DNA of 64,000 bases from Firmicutes bacterium CAG:582 (GTDB lineage Bacteria > Bacillota_I > Bacilli_A > RF39 > UBA660): the NCBI GenBank assembly GCA_000435515.1, contig FR884183.1:1-64000 (forward strand). The letters run 5' to 3'. The position numbers were made by a program, and so were the translations under genes. Below are positions 34,955 through 43,915 of this stretch, piece after piece. The first letter of the stretch is position 1, and each line of letters starts with the position of its first letter. The notes beneath the pieces are model-generated. The model had not been told where the DNA came from, made no database searches, and saw only the letters and a list, made by a program, of their open reading frames with translations.

Positions 34955-35647
34955 TTATAGTTCAATATTTTTCTTTTTACATTCACGATATATTTTAGAA
35001 ATAGCTCTTTTTTCTATCCTAGAAACGTATGATCTTGAAATATGCATTTGATCAGCAATTTCTTTTTGAGTTAATTCATCAAAATCGAATAGACCATATC
35101 TTTTGATTATAATATCTTTTTCACGTGGAGTTAAAATACCTAAGTATAAGTCAATATTATTTATATTGTCATTGCGGTGAAGAGCTTCGGCTATATCTTC
35201 ATCATCTGATTTTATGACATCCATTAAACTTATTTCATTTCCTTCAGAATCGTGCCCAATCGCATCATTTAGAGAAACATTATTTAAGTTTTTTTTATTG
35301 CTTCTAAAATACATTAGAATTTCGTTTTCGATACAGCGTGCTACATAAGTAGTAAGCTTATTTTTTTTATCTGGTTTAAATGAGTCAATACCTTTTATTA
35401 AACCAATTGTTCCTATACTAATTAAATCATCATTTATTTTTTCTATTCTTTCAAACTTCTTTACAATATGGGCGACAAGTCTTAAATTATGTTCAATTAG
35501 TTTAGCTCTTGCATCTTTATCACCATTGATCATTTTGTCGATTAGTTTTCTTTCTTCTTCTTTTGATAATGGGTTAGGAAAAACATTTATAGAATAAGAC
35601 CCTGTTGAAAAGGATAAAAGATTTAATAAATGAATTAAAAATAACAT
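34955..35647 (-). CDS. sigK: Sporulation sigma factor SigK with pro-sequence
   Basis: 230 aa, closely following SigK: hydrophobic N-terminus LIHLLNLLSFSTGSYSINVFPNPLS (pro-peptide then mature start), region 2 HNLRLVAHIVKKFE ... DLISIGTIGLIKGI ... ARCIENEILMYFR, and region 4 LTQKEIADQMHISRSYVSRIEKRAIS. In endospore formers SigK drives late mother-cell genes and is activated by removing the pro-peptide. A contiguous, intact gene: no skin-like insertion. AGGTGAT on the minus strand precedes the ATG. It indicates that the organism, or a recent ancestor, sporulates. Confidence 0.93.
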   Translation of the reverse strand: MLFLIHLLNLLSFSTGSYSINVFPNPLSKEEERKLIDKMINGDKDARAKLIEHNLRLVAHIVKKFERIEKINDDLISIGTIGLIKGIDSFKPDKKNKLTTYVARCIENEILMYFRSNKKNLNNVSLNDAIGHDSEGNEISLMDVIKSDDEDIAEALHRNDNINNIDLYLGILTPREKDIIIKRYGLFDFDELTQKEIADQMHISRSYVSRIEKRAISKIYRECKKKNIEL

Positions 35648-35709
35648 AATATCACCTAATAAATTTAATGATAATTTGTCAAATAATATGAATATAAAAT
35701 GTAAATAAC

Positions 35710-35738
35710 TTGATAAATGAAAGACAATAAATTATAAT
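35710..35738 (+). promoter_or_regulatory. Sigma-A promoter
   Basis: TTGATA (35710-35715), 17-bp spacer, TATAAT (35733-35738); AGGTGA and ATG 35756 follow. Confidence 0.65.
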
Positions 35739-35755
35739 TTAAATAGGTGATTTGT

Positions 35756-37126
35756 ATGAAAAAAAATAGCATACTACTAATAATGTTTATATCTTTATTT
35801 TTTATTTTTGATAGAAATGTATTTGCAGAGGAAAAGTATAGTTGCTCTTATAATGTTCAATATGCTGATGGTGGTTATTTTAATATTAAAGCAATTGCAA
35901 ATAAAGATGGATCTTATGATGTACAATATCAAACTGATTCTAAAACATGGCAATCAACAAGTAGTTATAAACTTGGAGGTGTAATGTATTATAAAAGGGG
36001 AGACACATACGTTTCTGAAGGAACTATGATGTTTACTCTTAGTAATTTATCTAGTAAAAATTTTGAAAAAGCAATTACAAGTTCTAAACTGACTACGGAT
36101 TGTCCTGTTATAAATGTTCAATTTGATAATTCATCTATGTATTATTTTTTCTTTGCTGATTCTAGTAATGATATTTATTTATATAACATAGAGGGTAAAC
36201 TTGAAGGTAAAAAGGGTAATTCTGCATCAGAAATTAAAGTGACAAAGACTTGTCCATTTACAATTTCTACAAAAAAAGTTTCGGGGATGAAAAATTTTAC
36301 TGTTTATTCAAGTTTTAGAATGAAGTCAGATGGAAGCAAACTAATTTGTGCTTCAGCAACGTCAGCTAATCTGGATTCTTCATGTACTCCATATACTACA
36401 GGAGATTATGCAACAAATATAAGCTTTAATGGAGATGTATATAGTCTTAAAATTACAAGTGGCGATTTAAACACAATTTTTTCTCAAACGGATGCACAAA
36501 AAAGTAAAAATGAATTTACTTGCCCATCATCAATGTATTTTGTTTATACATCAGTTACTGATAGCACTTTGCTTTTAACTCCTGATAAAAGTGTTGCAGA
36601 ATCCTATGACAAAAATGTTGCAGGAAATGCTTCAGCTGAGGCTGAAGAAACTAAGACTGAATCAACAAAAAAAACGGAAGAGGGGGATTATTATACTGGA
36701 TGTCCTTTAGGAGCAGATGTAACTAAAGACATATATGGTCTTTTAAAAATACTAAAGATAGCTGCTCCTTTACTAGTAGTTGGACTTACAATAGTTGAAT
36801 TTGTAAAAGCAATTGCTAGAAGCGAAATTGATGGTGAAGCTAAAAAACTTGGAATGAGACTTGTAAAAAGATTAATAATAGCTGTTATATTATTCTTCTT
36901 ACCAGTACTTGTCAATCAAATAATGATTATGGCAAATATTTGGGATGAAAATGGAACATGTGATTTTAGCAAATCAGCTGATCAAGTTGATTCATCAAAA
37001 TCGGAGGGAGTAGTTACTAATATAACAACCACTACAACAACTACTACAACACGTTCTGTGTATATTGATCCAGGTCATACATCTCCTAGTGGAGCTGAGC
37101 ATGGTGGAGGAGGCTCAAGAAGATAA
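35756..37126 (+). CDS. Exported protein with VirB2/TrbC-like double TM and Thr-rich tail
   Basis: 456 aa. Signal peptide (~1-24), a large extracytoplasmic region with paired cysteines (two ~100-residue units), then CPLGADVTKDIYGLLKIL and two TM segments (~335-355 and ~375-398) separated by a basic loop GEAKKLGMRLVKRL, the layout of TrbC/VirB2 pilin-like proteins. After that comes a linker with nine Thr in a row and a C-terminus VYIDPGHTSPSG ending in a Gly/Arg patch. IDPGH resembles the start of an Amidase_3 domain, but the protein stops at once. Function unknown. Confidence 0.78.
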   Translation: MKKNSILLIMFISLFFIFDRNVFAEEKYSCSYNVQYADGGYFNIKAIANKDGSYDVQYQTDSKTWQSTSSYKLGGVMYYKRGDTYVSEGTMMFTLSNLSSKNFEKAITSSKLTTDCPVINVQFDNSSMYYFFFADSSNDIYLYNIEGKLEGKKGNSASEIKVTKTCPFTISTKKVSGMKNFTVYSSFRMKSDGSKLICASATSANLDSSCTPYTTGDYATNISFNGDVYSLKITSGDLNTIFSQTDAQKSKNEFTCPSSMYFVYTSVTDSTLLLTPDKSVAESYDKNVAGNASAEAEETKTESTKKTEEGDYYTGCPLGADVTKDIYGLLKILKIAAPLLVVGLTIVEFVKAIARSEIDGEAKKLGMRLVKRLIIAVILFFLPVLVNQIMIMANIWDENGTCDFSKSADQVDSSKSEGVVTNITTTTTTTTTRSVYIDPGHTSPSGAEHGGGGSRR

Positions 37127-37150
37127 TAGTTTAAACTATTATTTTTTTTT
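37123..37150 (+). terminator. Rho-independent terminator
   Basis: ATAATAGT (37123-37130) pairs with ACTATTAT (37135-37142) around TTAA, followed by T-run. Confidence 0.85.
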
Positions 37151-37191
37151 GATGTATATTATGCTAAAATATAGAGTATGAGGTGGATGAA

Positions 37192-37716
37192 GTGATAGAT
37201 AAGTTTGTTCCTGATAAATATTTTAAAAGTATATATGATATAAATTATAAGTTGTTAAAAACGTCTGGTGTTAAATGCTTAGTTTTTGATATTGCTAACA
37301 CATTGATGCCTGAATCTTCTACTAAGCCAAACAAAAAAGTAAAAGATTTATTCGAAGATCTTAAAGATATGGGTTTTAAAATTATACTTATAAGTAATAA
37401 TTTTAAAAAGAATGTTGAATCATTTAAAGAAGAATTGTGTGTGGATTCAGCTTATCTTTCATTTAAACCATTTAAATTTAAATACAAAAAAATTACTAAG
37501 TTATTTGATTTTAAAGATACAGAAATTGCTTGCATAGGTGATCAACTTCTTTATGACATTTTAGGAGCGAATAGGATGAATTTTACATCAATACTTGTAA
37601 ATCCTATAAGTGTTGATGAATATGCTGTTTCTAAATTAAATAGAAAATTAGAAAATGTTATTATTAAAAAAATAACAAAAAAAGATTTGTTTAAAAAAGG
37701 AAGGTATTATGAATAA
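37192..37716 (+). CDS. yqeG: YqeG-family HAD phosphatase-like protein
   Basis: 174 aa HAD IIIA family, always paired with YqeH in Firmicutes. Motif I is VKCLVFDIANTLMPE: the nucleophile Asp33 is present but the second Asp of DxDxT is Ala35, so phosphatase activity is doubtful. IILISNN (motif II) and IACIGDQLLYDILGANRM (motif III/IV) are kept. GTG 37192 follows AGGTGG at a good distance; GTG 37183 would begin within that site. Overlaps yqeH by 8 bases. Confidence 0.87.
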   Translation: MIDKFVPDKYFKSIYDINYKLLKTSGVKCLVFDIANTLMPESSTKPNKKVKDLFEDLKDMGFKIILISNNFKKNVESFKEELCVDSAYLSFKPFKFKYKKITKLFDFKDTEIACIGDQLLYDILGANRMNFTSILVNPISVDEYAVSKLNRKLENVIIKKITKKDLFKKGRYYE

Positions 37717-38704
37717 GATATGTTTTGGATGTGGTATAAAACTACAATCAACTGATAAGGAAAAACTTGGTTATGTGCCAGAAAAAAAGTTGGAATCATC
37801 AAAATATTGTATGCGTTGTTTTAGAATGATGCACTATGGAGAGGTAAGATTAGAAGAAACTCCTAAGGATAAAAAAGAAATTATTAACAAAATCAATAAG
37901 GATAATAAGTTTGTAATATTCTTAGTAGACTTTTTAAATATAAATGATAATACAATGGATTTATATAAAAGTATAAAACGCGATAAAATTCTTGTAATCA
38001 ATAAGTGTGAGTTATTGCCTAAACATGTTAAACGTGAAAACATAAAAAAATTCATCATAGAATATTATCACGTTAATGGAGAGATAAGAATTAAAGGTGG
38101 TAATAATTCTCATGGAGCTACGTCTATTTTAAATTACTTAGAAAAAAATAATATAAAAGAAACTTATATAGTTGGAATGACTAATGCTGGTAAAAGCACT
38201 TTAATAAATGATTTAATAAAGGCAACTAATACTGATATTTCTAAAATAAATGTAAACAATAAAAAGAATACGACTCTTGATTTTATTCGTGTAAAATTGA
38301 ATAATGGTCTTCTTTTAATTGATTCTCCAGGGATTGTTTTTGATGATTTTGTTTCATGTGATGTTGTTGATGATAATATTGGAGCTTATAGTTTTAATAT
38401 GAAATCAGGTGAAATTCTTTCTTTACTTGATGGAAAATATTATATAAAAGTAGATTCATCAACTCCAATAACTTTTTATACTAATCTAAATGCTAAAAAT
38501 GTTGCTAAGAAAGTTTATAAAAGTTTTGATGATTTTGAATATTCAATAGAAGTTTTAGAAACTACAGATATAGTTATAAAGGGTATTGGTTTTATATCTA
38601 TAAAAAATGGAACAAAAGTAAGTCTTAATGTAGATCCTAAATATATAGAAGTTAGAAAGAGTATTTTTGGAGGTATATATGAAAATACAAGTAATGAGCG
38701 ATGA
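37709..38704 (+). CDS. yqeH: YqeH, ribosome-biogenesis GTPase
   Basis: 331 aa, circularly permuted GTPase for 30S subunit maturation. N-terminal zinc finger Cys5, Cys8, Cys34, Cys37 (CFGCG ... YCMRC), G4 NKCELLPK, G1 GMTNAGKSTLIN, G3 DSPG, in the permuted order G4-G1-G3. Overlaps yqeG and the mutL start. Confidence 0.94.
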   Translation: MNKICFGCGIKLQSTDKEKLGYVPEKKLESSKYCMRCFRMMHYGEVRLEETPKDKKEIINKINKDNKFVIFLVDFLNINDNTMDLYKSIKRDKILVINKCELLPKHVKRENIKKFIIEYYHVNGEIRIKGGNNSHGATSILNYLEKNNIKETYIVGMTNAGKSTLINDLIKATNTDISKINVNNKKNTTLDFIRVKLNNGLLLIDSPGIVFDDFVSCDVVDDNIGAYSFNMKSGEILSLLDGKYYIKVDSSTPITFYTNLNAKNVAKKVYKSFDDFEYSIEVLETTDIVIKGIGFISIKNGTKVSLNVDPKYIEVRKSIFGGIYENTSNER

Positions 38705-40454
38705 TTTAGCTAATAAAATCGCAGCTGGAGAAGTTGTTGAGAGAATTTCATCAGTTGTTAAAGAATTAGTTGAAAATAGTATAGATGCTGGTAGTAAGAC
38801 TATAATTGTTGATTTAGTTGAGAGTGGAACTAAACAAATTAAAGTAACTGATGATGGAAGTGGAATGGAACATGATGATGCTCTTTTGTCATTTAAAAGA
38901 CATGCTACAAGTAAGATAAAAAGAGAAGATGATTTGTTTTTCATTTCTACTTTAGGATTTCGTGGTGAGGCATTACCAAGTATTGCATCAGTTTCAAAAG
39001 TAGATCTTCGTACTTCGACTGGAGTGGGAGGAACACACATCGTTATTAATGGAGGGGCTTTAGTAACTGATGAGGCTTCTCAAGAAAAACGTGGAACAAC
39101 TATAAGTGTTAATGATTTGTTTTATAATACGCCCGCTAGATTAAAATATTTAAAAAGTGATATTACAGAACTTTCTAATGTAACTACATATATTGAAAAA
39201 TTAGCATTAAGTCATCCAAATATTTCTTTTACTTTAACTAATAATGATAAAAGAATAGTATTTACTTCAGGTAGTTCAGATCTTCTTAAAACGATTCATG
39301 AAATTTATGGGTATCAAGTTAGTTCTAATATGCTTTATTTTAAATCTAATAATGATGATTATGATATTTATGGTTTTATTTGTAAACCTAGTATTTTAAA
39401 AAGTAATAGAAACCATATGACAACTATCGTTAATGGTAGATGTGTTAGAAATGCAGAAGTTAATGCAGCTATAAATGATGGATATCATACTTTTAAGCCG
39501 GATATAAAGTATCCTGTTGTAGTAATGATGATTGATACTGATCCTACTCTTATAGATGTTAATATTCATCCAACAAAGCAAGATATTAAATTTTCAAAAA
39601 TTGAAGGACTTAAAACCCTTATTACCGAAACGGTTAATTCCACTTTAAAAAAGGCTCTTTTAATACCAAAGATAGATACATATGAATATCAAGAAATAAA
39701 TGAGTATCCAACAATATCAGATGTTGAAAAGATAGAAACTGAAGAGATTCAATTTGATTTTAAAACGACTCCAAAAGAAGATGTTACTAAAGAATCTACT
39801 TTTGAGGATATTAAAGAAATAGTAGATGAAACTAAAAATCCTGCTTTAGTTGAAAACGAACAAATAAAAAAAGAAGAACTATATGCTGTTGGAATTGTTT
39901 TAGGAACTTATATAATAGCTCAAAATGAGAAGGGAATGTATTTAATTGATCAACATGCAGCACAAGAGAGAATTAATTATGAGCGTGTTTTAAGAGGCCT
40001 TGAAAGTGCAACTATTTATACAACGCCTTTACTTCTTCCAATTCCAATTGAACTTACGACATCAGAATTTTTAAAGATAAAAGAAAATATTAACGTATTA
40101 AATGATTTGGGCTTTAAAATAGAAGAATTTGGTATAAATACGTTTGTAGTTAAAGAACATCCTACATGGTTGATAAATGGATTAGAAACGGAAAGTATTA
40201 GACGTATTTTTGATATTATAATTGAAGGTAAGAATATGTTTGATCGTGTTAAATTCCATGATCATATAGCAGCAACAATGGCTTGCAAGATGAGTGTTAA
40301 GGGTAATGAAGCAATAACGCTTGAGCAGGCTCAAAAGCTATTAGATGATTTAGTTTTGTGTAATAATCCATATAATTGTCCACATGGTAGACCAACGATA
40401 ATTACATTTACACGTTATGAACTTGAAAGAATGTTTAAAAGGGTTATGAATTAG
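38679..40454 (+). CDS. mutL: MutL, DNA mismatch repair endonuclease
   Basis: 591 aa. GHKL ATPase domain: LANKIAAGEVVERISSVVKELVENSIDAG, DDGSGM, FRGEALPSIASV. C-terminal domain carries the nicking-endonuclease motif DQHAAQERINYE (~424), ACKMSVKGNEAIT and CPHGRPT, as in Firmicute MutL that works without MutH. ATG 38679 follows GGAGG; the region overlaps yqeH by 26 bases. mutS is not in the window. Confidence 0.95.
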   Translation: MKIQVMSDDLANKIAAGEVVERISSVVKELVENSIDAGSKTIIVDLVESGTKQIKVTDDGSGMEHDDALLSFKRHATSKIKREDDLFFISTLGFRGEALPSIASVSKVDLRTSTGVGGTHIVINGGALVTDEASQEKRGTTISVNDLFYNTPARLKYLKSDITELSNVTTYIEKLALSHPNISFTLTNNDKRIVFTSGSSDLLKTIHEIYGYQVSSNMLYFKSNNDDYDIYGFICKPSILKSNRNHMTTIVNGRCVRNAEVNAAINDGYHTFKPDIKYPVVVMMIDTDPTLIDVNIHPTKQDIKFSKIEGLKTLITETVNSTLKKALLIPKIDTYEYQEINEYPTISDVEKIETEEIQFDFKTTPKEDVTKESTFEDIKEIVDETKNPALVENEQIKKEELYAVGIVLGTYIIAQNEKGMYLIDQHAAQERINYERVLRGLESATIYTTPLLLPIPIELTTSEFLKIKENINVLNDLGFKIEEFGINTFVVKEHPTWLINGLETESIRRIFDIIIEGKNMFDRVKFHDHIAATMACKMSVKGNEAITLEQAQKLLDDLVLCNNPYNCPHGRPTIITFTRYELERMFKRVMN

Positions 40455-40462
40455 GTGATTTT

Positions 40463-41317
40463 ATGAAGAAAAAAATATTTATTGGTGTTATTATTGTTCT
40501 TGTTGTTTTTACTTCCATATTTGTTATTTTTACTCTTGGTAAAAAGGATGGAAAAACAATTATTCCCGTTTCTAGTAGTAGCACTTCATCAACTTCAATT
40601 GAGACAAGTGAAGTTATAACTGAGACAACTCCTCCAGCAACTGAAGAGGTATCTACAGCATTAACAACAAAAACTTTAGAAACAACTAAGAAAACTACTA
40701 CTAAAAAACAAACAACGACACTTGATTATAAGATTGTAAAGGAAATAAAAACTGTGGAATACACAAAATATGGAACCGTAATAAAGGAAAACTATGAAGT
40801 TTCTTATAAAGTATATAACGATGGAAGAAAAGAAGAGAAATCTAAAAAGAAAAAAAGTACGAATATTGATTCTACTAATTATAAAGCAACTACAGATGAT
40901 CTAAAAGAAGAAGCATTAACGGTGAGAAGTTCTAATAGAAGCGCATATAATGAAATGCTTTCTTATGTTAATAAGTATCGAAGTGAGGTTAATGTATCTT
41001 TGTTATCTATGGATGATGATCTAAACTTGGCAGCCACAATTCGAGCTATCGAAATGGCTTACTCTAAAAAGTTTTCTCATTTTCGACCAGATGGGAATAT
41101 GTGCTATAGTGTCATAGGAGATCTAGATATTTCAGCTAGATCTTTAGGAGAAAATGTGGCATATGGTCAAAAAACTGCTGCTGCTGTGAGTGAAGTTTGG
41201 AAAAATTCTACTTCAGGTCATTATGAAAATATGGTAAATGCGATGTTTACGAGAGTAGGCTTTGGAAAGTTTACTTTAAATGGGAAAACTTATTGGGTTC
41301 AAATGTTTGCTGGATAA
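40463..41317 (+). CDS. CAP/SCP-domain exported protein
   Basis: 284 aa. N-terminal TM (~5-23), Ser/Thr-rich linker (~35-85), a charged region (~90-150), then a CAP (PR-1/YkwD-like) domain from ~155: NEMLSYVNKYRSEVNV, NLAATIRAIEMAYSKKFSHFRPDG, SLGENVAYGQ, YWVQMFAG. Function of bacterial CAP proteins is mostly unknown; in spore formers several are spore-associated. Follows mutL by 8 bp. Confidence 0.88.
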   Translation: MKKKIFIGVIIVLVVFTSIFVIFTLGKKDGKTIIPVSSSSTSSTSIETSEVITETTPPATEEVSTALTTKTLETTKKTTTKKQTTTLDYKIVKEIKTVEYTKYGTVIKENYEVSYKVYNDGRKEEKSKKKKSTNIDSTNYKATTDDLKEEALTVRSSNRSAYNEMLSYVNKYRSEVNVSLLSMDDDLNLAATIRAIEMAYSKKFSHFRPDGNMCYSVIGDLDISARSLGENVAYGQKTAAAVSEVWKNSTSGHYENMVNAMFTRVGFGKFTLNGKTYWVQMFAG

Positions 41318-41344
41318 TATTCTCTTTTTGAGAATATTTTTTCT
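41316..41344 (+). terminator. Rho-independent terminator
   Basis: AATATTCTC (41316-41324) pairs with GAGAATATT (41330-41338) around TTTTT, followed by T. Confidence 0.85.
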
Positions 41345-41399
41345 TGCAATAAAGTGGGTTTTTAATTATAATATTTTCTACGTTGAGTGGAGGCTATGT

Positions 41400-42173
41400 A
41401 TGAAAATACTTATATTTGTTTTGGAATTTCTTTTATATTTTATGAGACGTGCAAGACTTTCAAGAATTTTAGTTAACAAGGGATATTTTTATAAACCTTT
41501 TTCAATATTTAAAAGAAAGCCTTTAGTAAGTGTATCAATTATGCTTCTTTATGGTTTATCGGCCCAATTTCCTTTATGTTTCATTGTTTTTACAGAAATT
41601 CTATTTTATTCAGCTAAAAGAAAAATTGAAAACGATATTGATTCTTTAAAGCCTTATCTTAGACCTATGAGTGATGAGGAAAAAGATTTTTATGATAATG
41701 TACAAAATACAAAGAGTCATGAAGAATTTAAGGGATTACTTGAAAGCGAATTATTTCATAATATAAGCAGTGTTGATAATGATTTAGATAAAAAGAGTCT
41801 AAGAAAATATAAAACTCGCCTTCTTCCGCTTGCTTATACTTTAGAGGAAGTAGAATACATAAGTGAGAAACTTAATGTTTCTTACACACTTGCAACTGAT
41901 GGATGTGTTAATATGGCGTTTGTTGGAATGGATGAAAAGAATAATTTTAAAAGCTATGTTAATGGCGAAAATAAAATATTTAATATAATAAATTCTGAAG
42001 ATGCTAAAAACTCTACATTTGTTATTTTTACATCTTGCGATGAAAAAGATGTTGATTGTTTGGTTGAAAATATTAGAATCATGAGAAAAAATAAGCGTGC
42101 CTGTTCAATTGAAATGGATATAAATACTTACGAAGCTTCATCAAAAGACAAAAAATTGGAAAGAAAGTTATAA
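41400..42173 (+). CDS. Membrane protein, copy 1 of a tandem paralogous triplet
   Basis: 257 aa. N-terminal TM (~2-17), second hydrophobic stretch (~40-72), then a soluble region with RLLPLAYTLEEVEYISEKLNVSYTLATDG that recurs in the next two genes. Ends with a basic tail KDKKLERKL, also shared. ATG 41400 follows GTGGAGG. No known family. Confidence 0.8.
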   Translation: MKILIFVLEFLLYFMRRARLSRILVNKGYFYKPFSIFKRKPLVSVSIMLLYGLSAQFPLCFIVFTEILFYSAKRKIENDIDSLKPYLRPMSDEEKDFYDNVQNTKSHEEFKGLLESELFHNISSVDNDLDKKSLRKYKTRLLPLAYTLEEVEYISEKLNVSYTLATDGCVNMAFVGMDEKNNFKSYVNGENKIFNIINSEDAKNSTFVIFTSCDEKDVDCLVENIRIMRKNKRACSIEMDINTYEASSKDKKLERKL

Positions 42174-42174
42174 T

Positions 42175-42978
42175 ATGTATGTTTTAGAATTTATTTTACT
42201 ATATATAATTTCTACAATAGTAACTAGTCGAATATATAATGAACTTATTCGTAAAATCTCTTATAGAGTTAAGTTTAGCTTTGCTAAAAAGGGGTATCTT
42301 TTAAACTGTGATCCAATAATTGATAAAAAGAAAAGAACCTATGTTGGTTTACTTGCGCTTATATCTAAACTTTTTAAATATGTTCCTTTTGTTAATATAT
42401 TAGGAGCCTTAATTCTTACTCAAGAAACCATTAAAACATATGAGTCAGGTAAGATTCTAGATAAAGACAAGTTTTATTTATCAGAAGAAAGTAGAAATAA
42501 ATTTATAAAAAGTAATAATTTTTTAGAAAAAAGTGTTATTATCGATGTAGCAACTGTGGATATGGGTATAATGTATTTTGCATCTCAATTTAAAACATCA
42601 GTTATAGTAAATGGGATTTTATCATTAAATGGTCAACTATGTCCACTTGCTTATACATTAGATGAAATAAGACTTATGGCAAAATATTTAAATACTTCGT
42701 TTACTTTGGGAAAAATAAATGGAGTTTCGGTTGCTTTAATTGGAGCTAGAATATTTAGAAATATTAAGACTTTTGATAATGATATTTATGAAATTATTAA
42801 TGATTTTAAAACTGATGCTTCTTTTAAAGTTTATTTAATCGATGAAGAAAGTTTAACTGATAAAGATATTGATGCTTTAATTTTGATGATTAGAGAAAAT
42901 AGATATAAGCAAAGAAATAAAAAGGCTAATAATGATTATTCCTTAAATAAAGAATTTAAATTAGAAAAGAGAATATAA
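42175..42978 (+). CDS. Membrane protein, copy 2 of a tandem paralogous triplet
   Basis: 267 aa. Same plan as its neighbours: N-terminal TM, FKYVPFVNILGALILTQETI as second hydrophobic segment, then LNGQLCPLAYTLDEIRLMAKYLNTSFTLGK and a terminal NKEFKLEKRI. One base separates it from the gene before and one from the gene after, so the three are one operon. Function unknown. Confidence 0.8.
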   Translation: MYVLEFILLYIISTIVTSRIYNELIRKISYRVKFSFAKKGYLLNCDPIIDKKKRTYVGLLALISKLFKYVPFVNILGALILTQETIKTYESGKILDKDKFYLSEESRNKFIKSNNFLEKSVIIDVATVDMGIMYFASQFKTSVIVNGILSLNGQLCPLAYTLDEIRLMAKYLNTSFTLGKINGVSVALIGARIFRNIKTFDNDIYEIINDFKTDASFKVYLIDEESLTDKDIDALILMIRENRYKQRNKKANNDYSLNKEFKLEKRI

Positions 42979-42979
42979 A

Positions 42980-43795
42980 ATGACTTTTTTTGTAATAATG
43001 TTTTTTATATATGTGTTTTTTACGTACGAAACCCTTAAAATGCAGGATGCTTTGTTAAGTTTAATGAATTATCGGATTGCAAGAATATTTGCAAAGCAAG
43101 GTTTTATACTGAAAAGAGGTAAACATTTAAATAATAAAGAACAAAGATATTTTGATATGTTTTTTATGATTGGTGATGTTATTAAATTTATACCATTTAT
43201 TAATGTTGTTTATACTGTTGTTTTTTCAAATATAGTGATAAAAAAGGTTACTCAAAAAAAATATCAAGAAAGCGAAAAGAGATATTTAACTAGTGAAGAG
43301 AAAAATAGCATAATAAATGCTAAAACTAAGTATGATTTAATTGAAGCAATAGATTTGATTCGTTTAAAAGATATAAAAGAAGAGTATTTTAACTCTTTTC
43401 TTACTTCACATATTTCATGTGGAAAAATTTATTTGAATGGAAAACTTCCGAATTTGGCATATAAGTTATCCGAAATTGAAAAAATGGCATTAATGTTGGA
43501 TAAGCCTTTTACAATTGGTAAAATAGGAGATGATTATGTAGCTTTTATAGGTAGCAATTTTAAAAATCCGATAAATATTCATCCTGATAATAAGTTGTTT
43601 GTTCCCATGAAAGAAATAGATGATAGTAGTAGATTTGAAGTATACTTAATAAATTTAGAAGATTTGTCTGATGAAGAAAAGAATCAAGTAGTTGAAATAA
43701 TAAAAAAAGAGAGAATTGTAGAACTATCCGATTCTGAACCCAATTTAAAAGGCTTTGAATCAACAAAAGATAGAAAGTTAGAATTAATGCGTTAA
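42980..43795 (+). CDS. Membrane protein, copy 3 of a tandem paralogous triplet
   Basis: 271 aa. N-terminal TM, FIPFINVVYTVVFSNIVI as second hydrophobic segment, the shared LNGKLPNLAYKLSEIEKMALMLDKPFTIGK, and a terminal STKDRKLELMR. Diverged from copies 1 and 2 but clearly aligned over the full length. Function unknown. Confidence 0.8.
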   Translation: MTFFVIMFFIYVFFTYETLKMQDALLSLMNYRIARIFAKQGFILKRGKHLNNKEQRYFDMFFMIGDVIKFIPFINVVYTVVFSNIVIKKVTQKKYQESEKRYLTSEEKNSIINAKTKYDLIEAIDLIRLKDIKEEYFNSFLTSHISCGKIYLNGKLPNLAYKLSEIEKMALMLDKPFTIGKIGDDYVAFIGSNFKNPINIHPDNKLFVPMKEIDDSSRFEVYLINLEDLSDEEKNQVVEIIKKERIVELSDSEPNLKGFESTKDRKLELMR

Positions 43796-43811
43796 AACGT
43801 TAATTTTTTTA
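43782..43811 (+). terminator. Probable terminator before mraZ
   Basis: AATTAA-TG-CG can pair with CGTTAATT (2-nt bulge) around TTAAAA, followed by T-run. Confidence 0.5.
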
Positions 43812-43842
43812 TGTATATTTTTGTAAAATAATAAAAAACAGA

Positions 43843-43871
43843 TTGATTGAAGTGACATTTTAGTGTATATT
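43843..43871 (+). promoter_or_regulatory. Promoter of the mraZ operon
   Basis: TTGATT (43843-43848), 17-bp spacer, TATATT (43866-43871) preceded by TG. Confidence 0.6.
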
Positions 43872-43880
43872 ATATGTAGA

Positions 43881-43910
43881 CAGTGGCAGAAAGTGGAAGA
43901 AAGTGGGGGA
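43881..43910 (+). promoter_or_regulatory. Triple MraZ box (autorepressor operator)
   Basis: Three exact 10-bp-spaced repeats: CAGTGGCAGA, AAGTGGAAGA, AAGTGGGGGA. MraZ is known to bind tandem AAAGTGG/TGGGN-type repeats upstream of its own gene; the spacing fits an octameric/dodecameric ring contacting consecutive turns. The last repeat also contains the ribosome site of mraZ. Confidence 0.8.
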
Positions 43911-43915
43911 AATTT

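Noticed and set aside
37027..37061. ACA/ACT triplet tract as a repeat element
   Set aside because: Codes for a Thr-rich linker of an exported protein; similar linkers occur in neighbours at 40463 and 50612, so it is a protein feature, not a DNA repeat system.
38555..39040. 161-aa minus-strand ORF
   Set aside because: Antisense of yqeH/mutL; no ribosome site and no recognisable motif.
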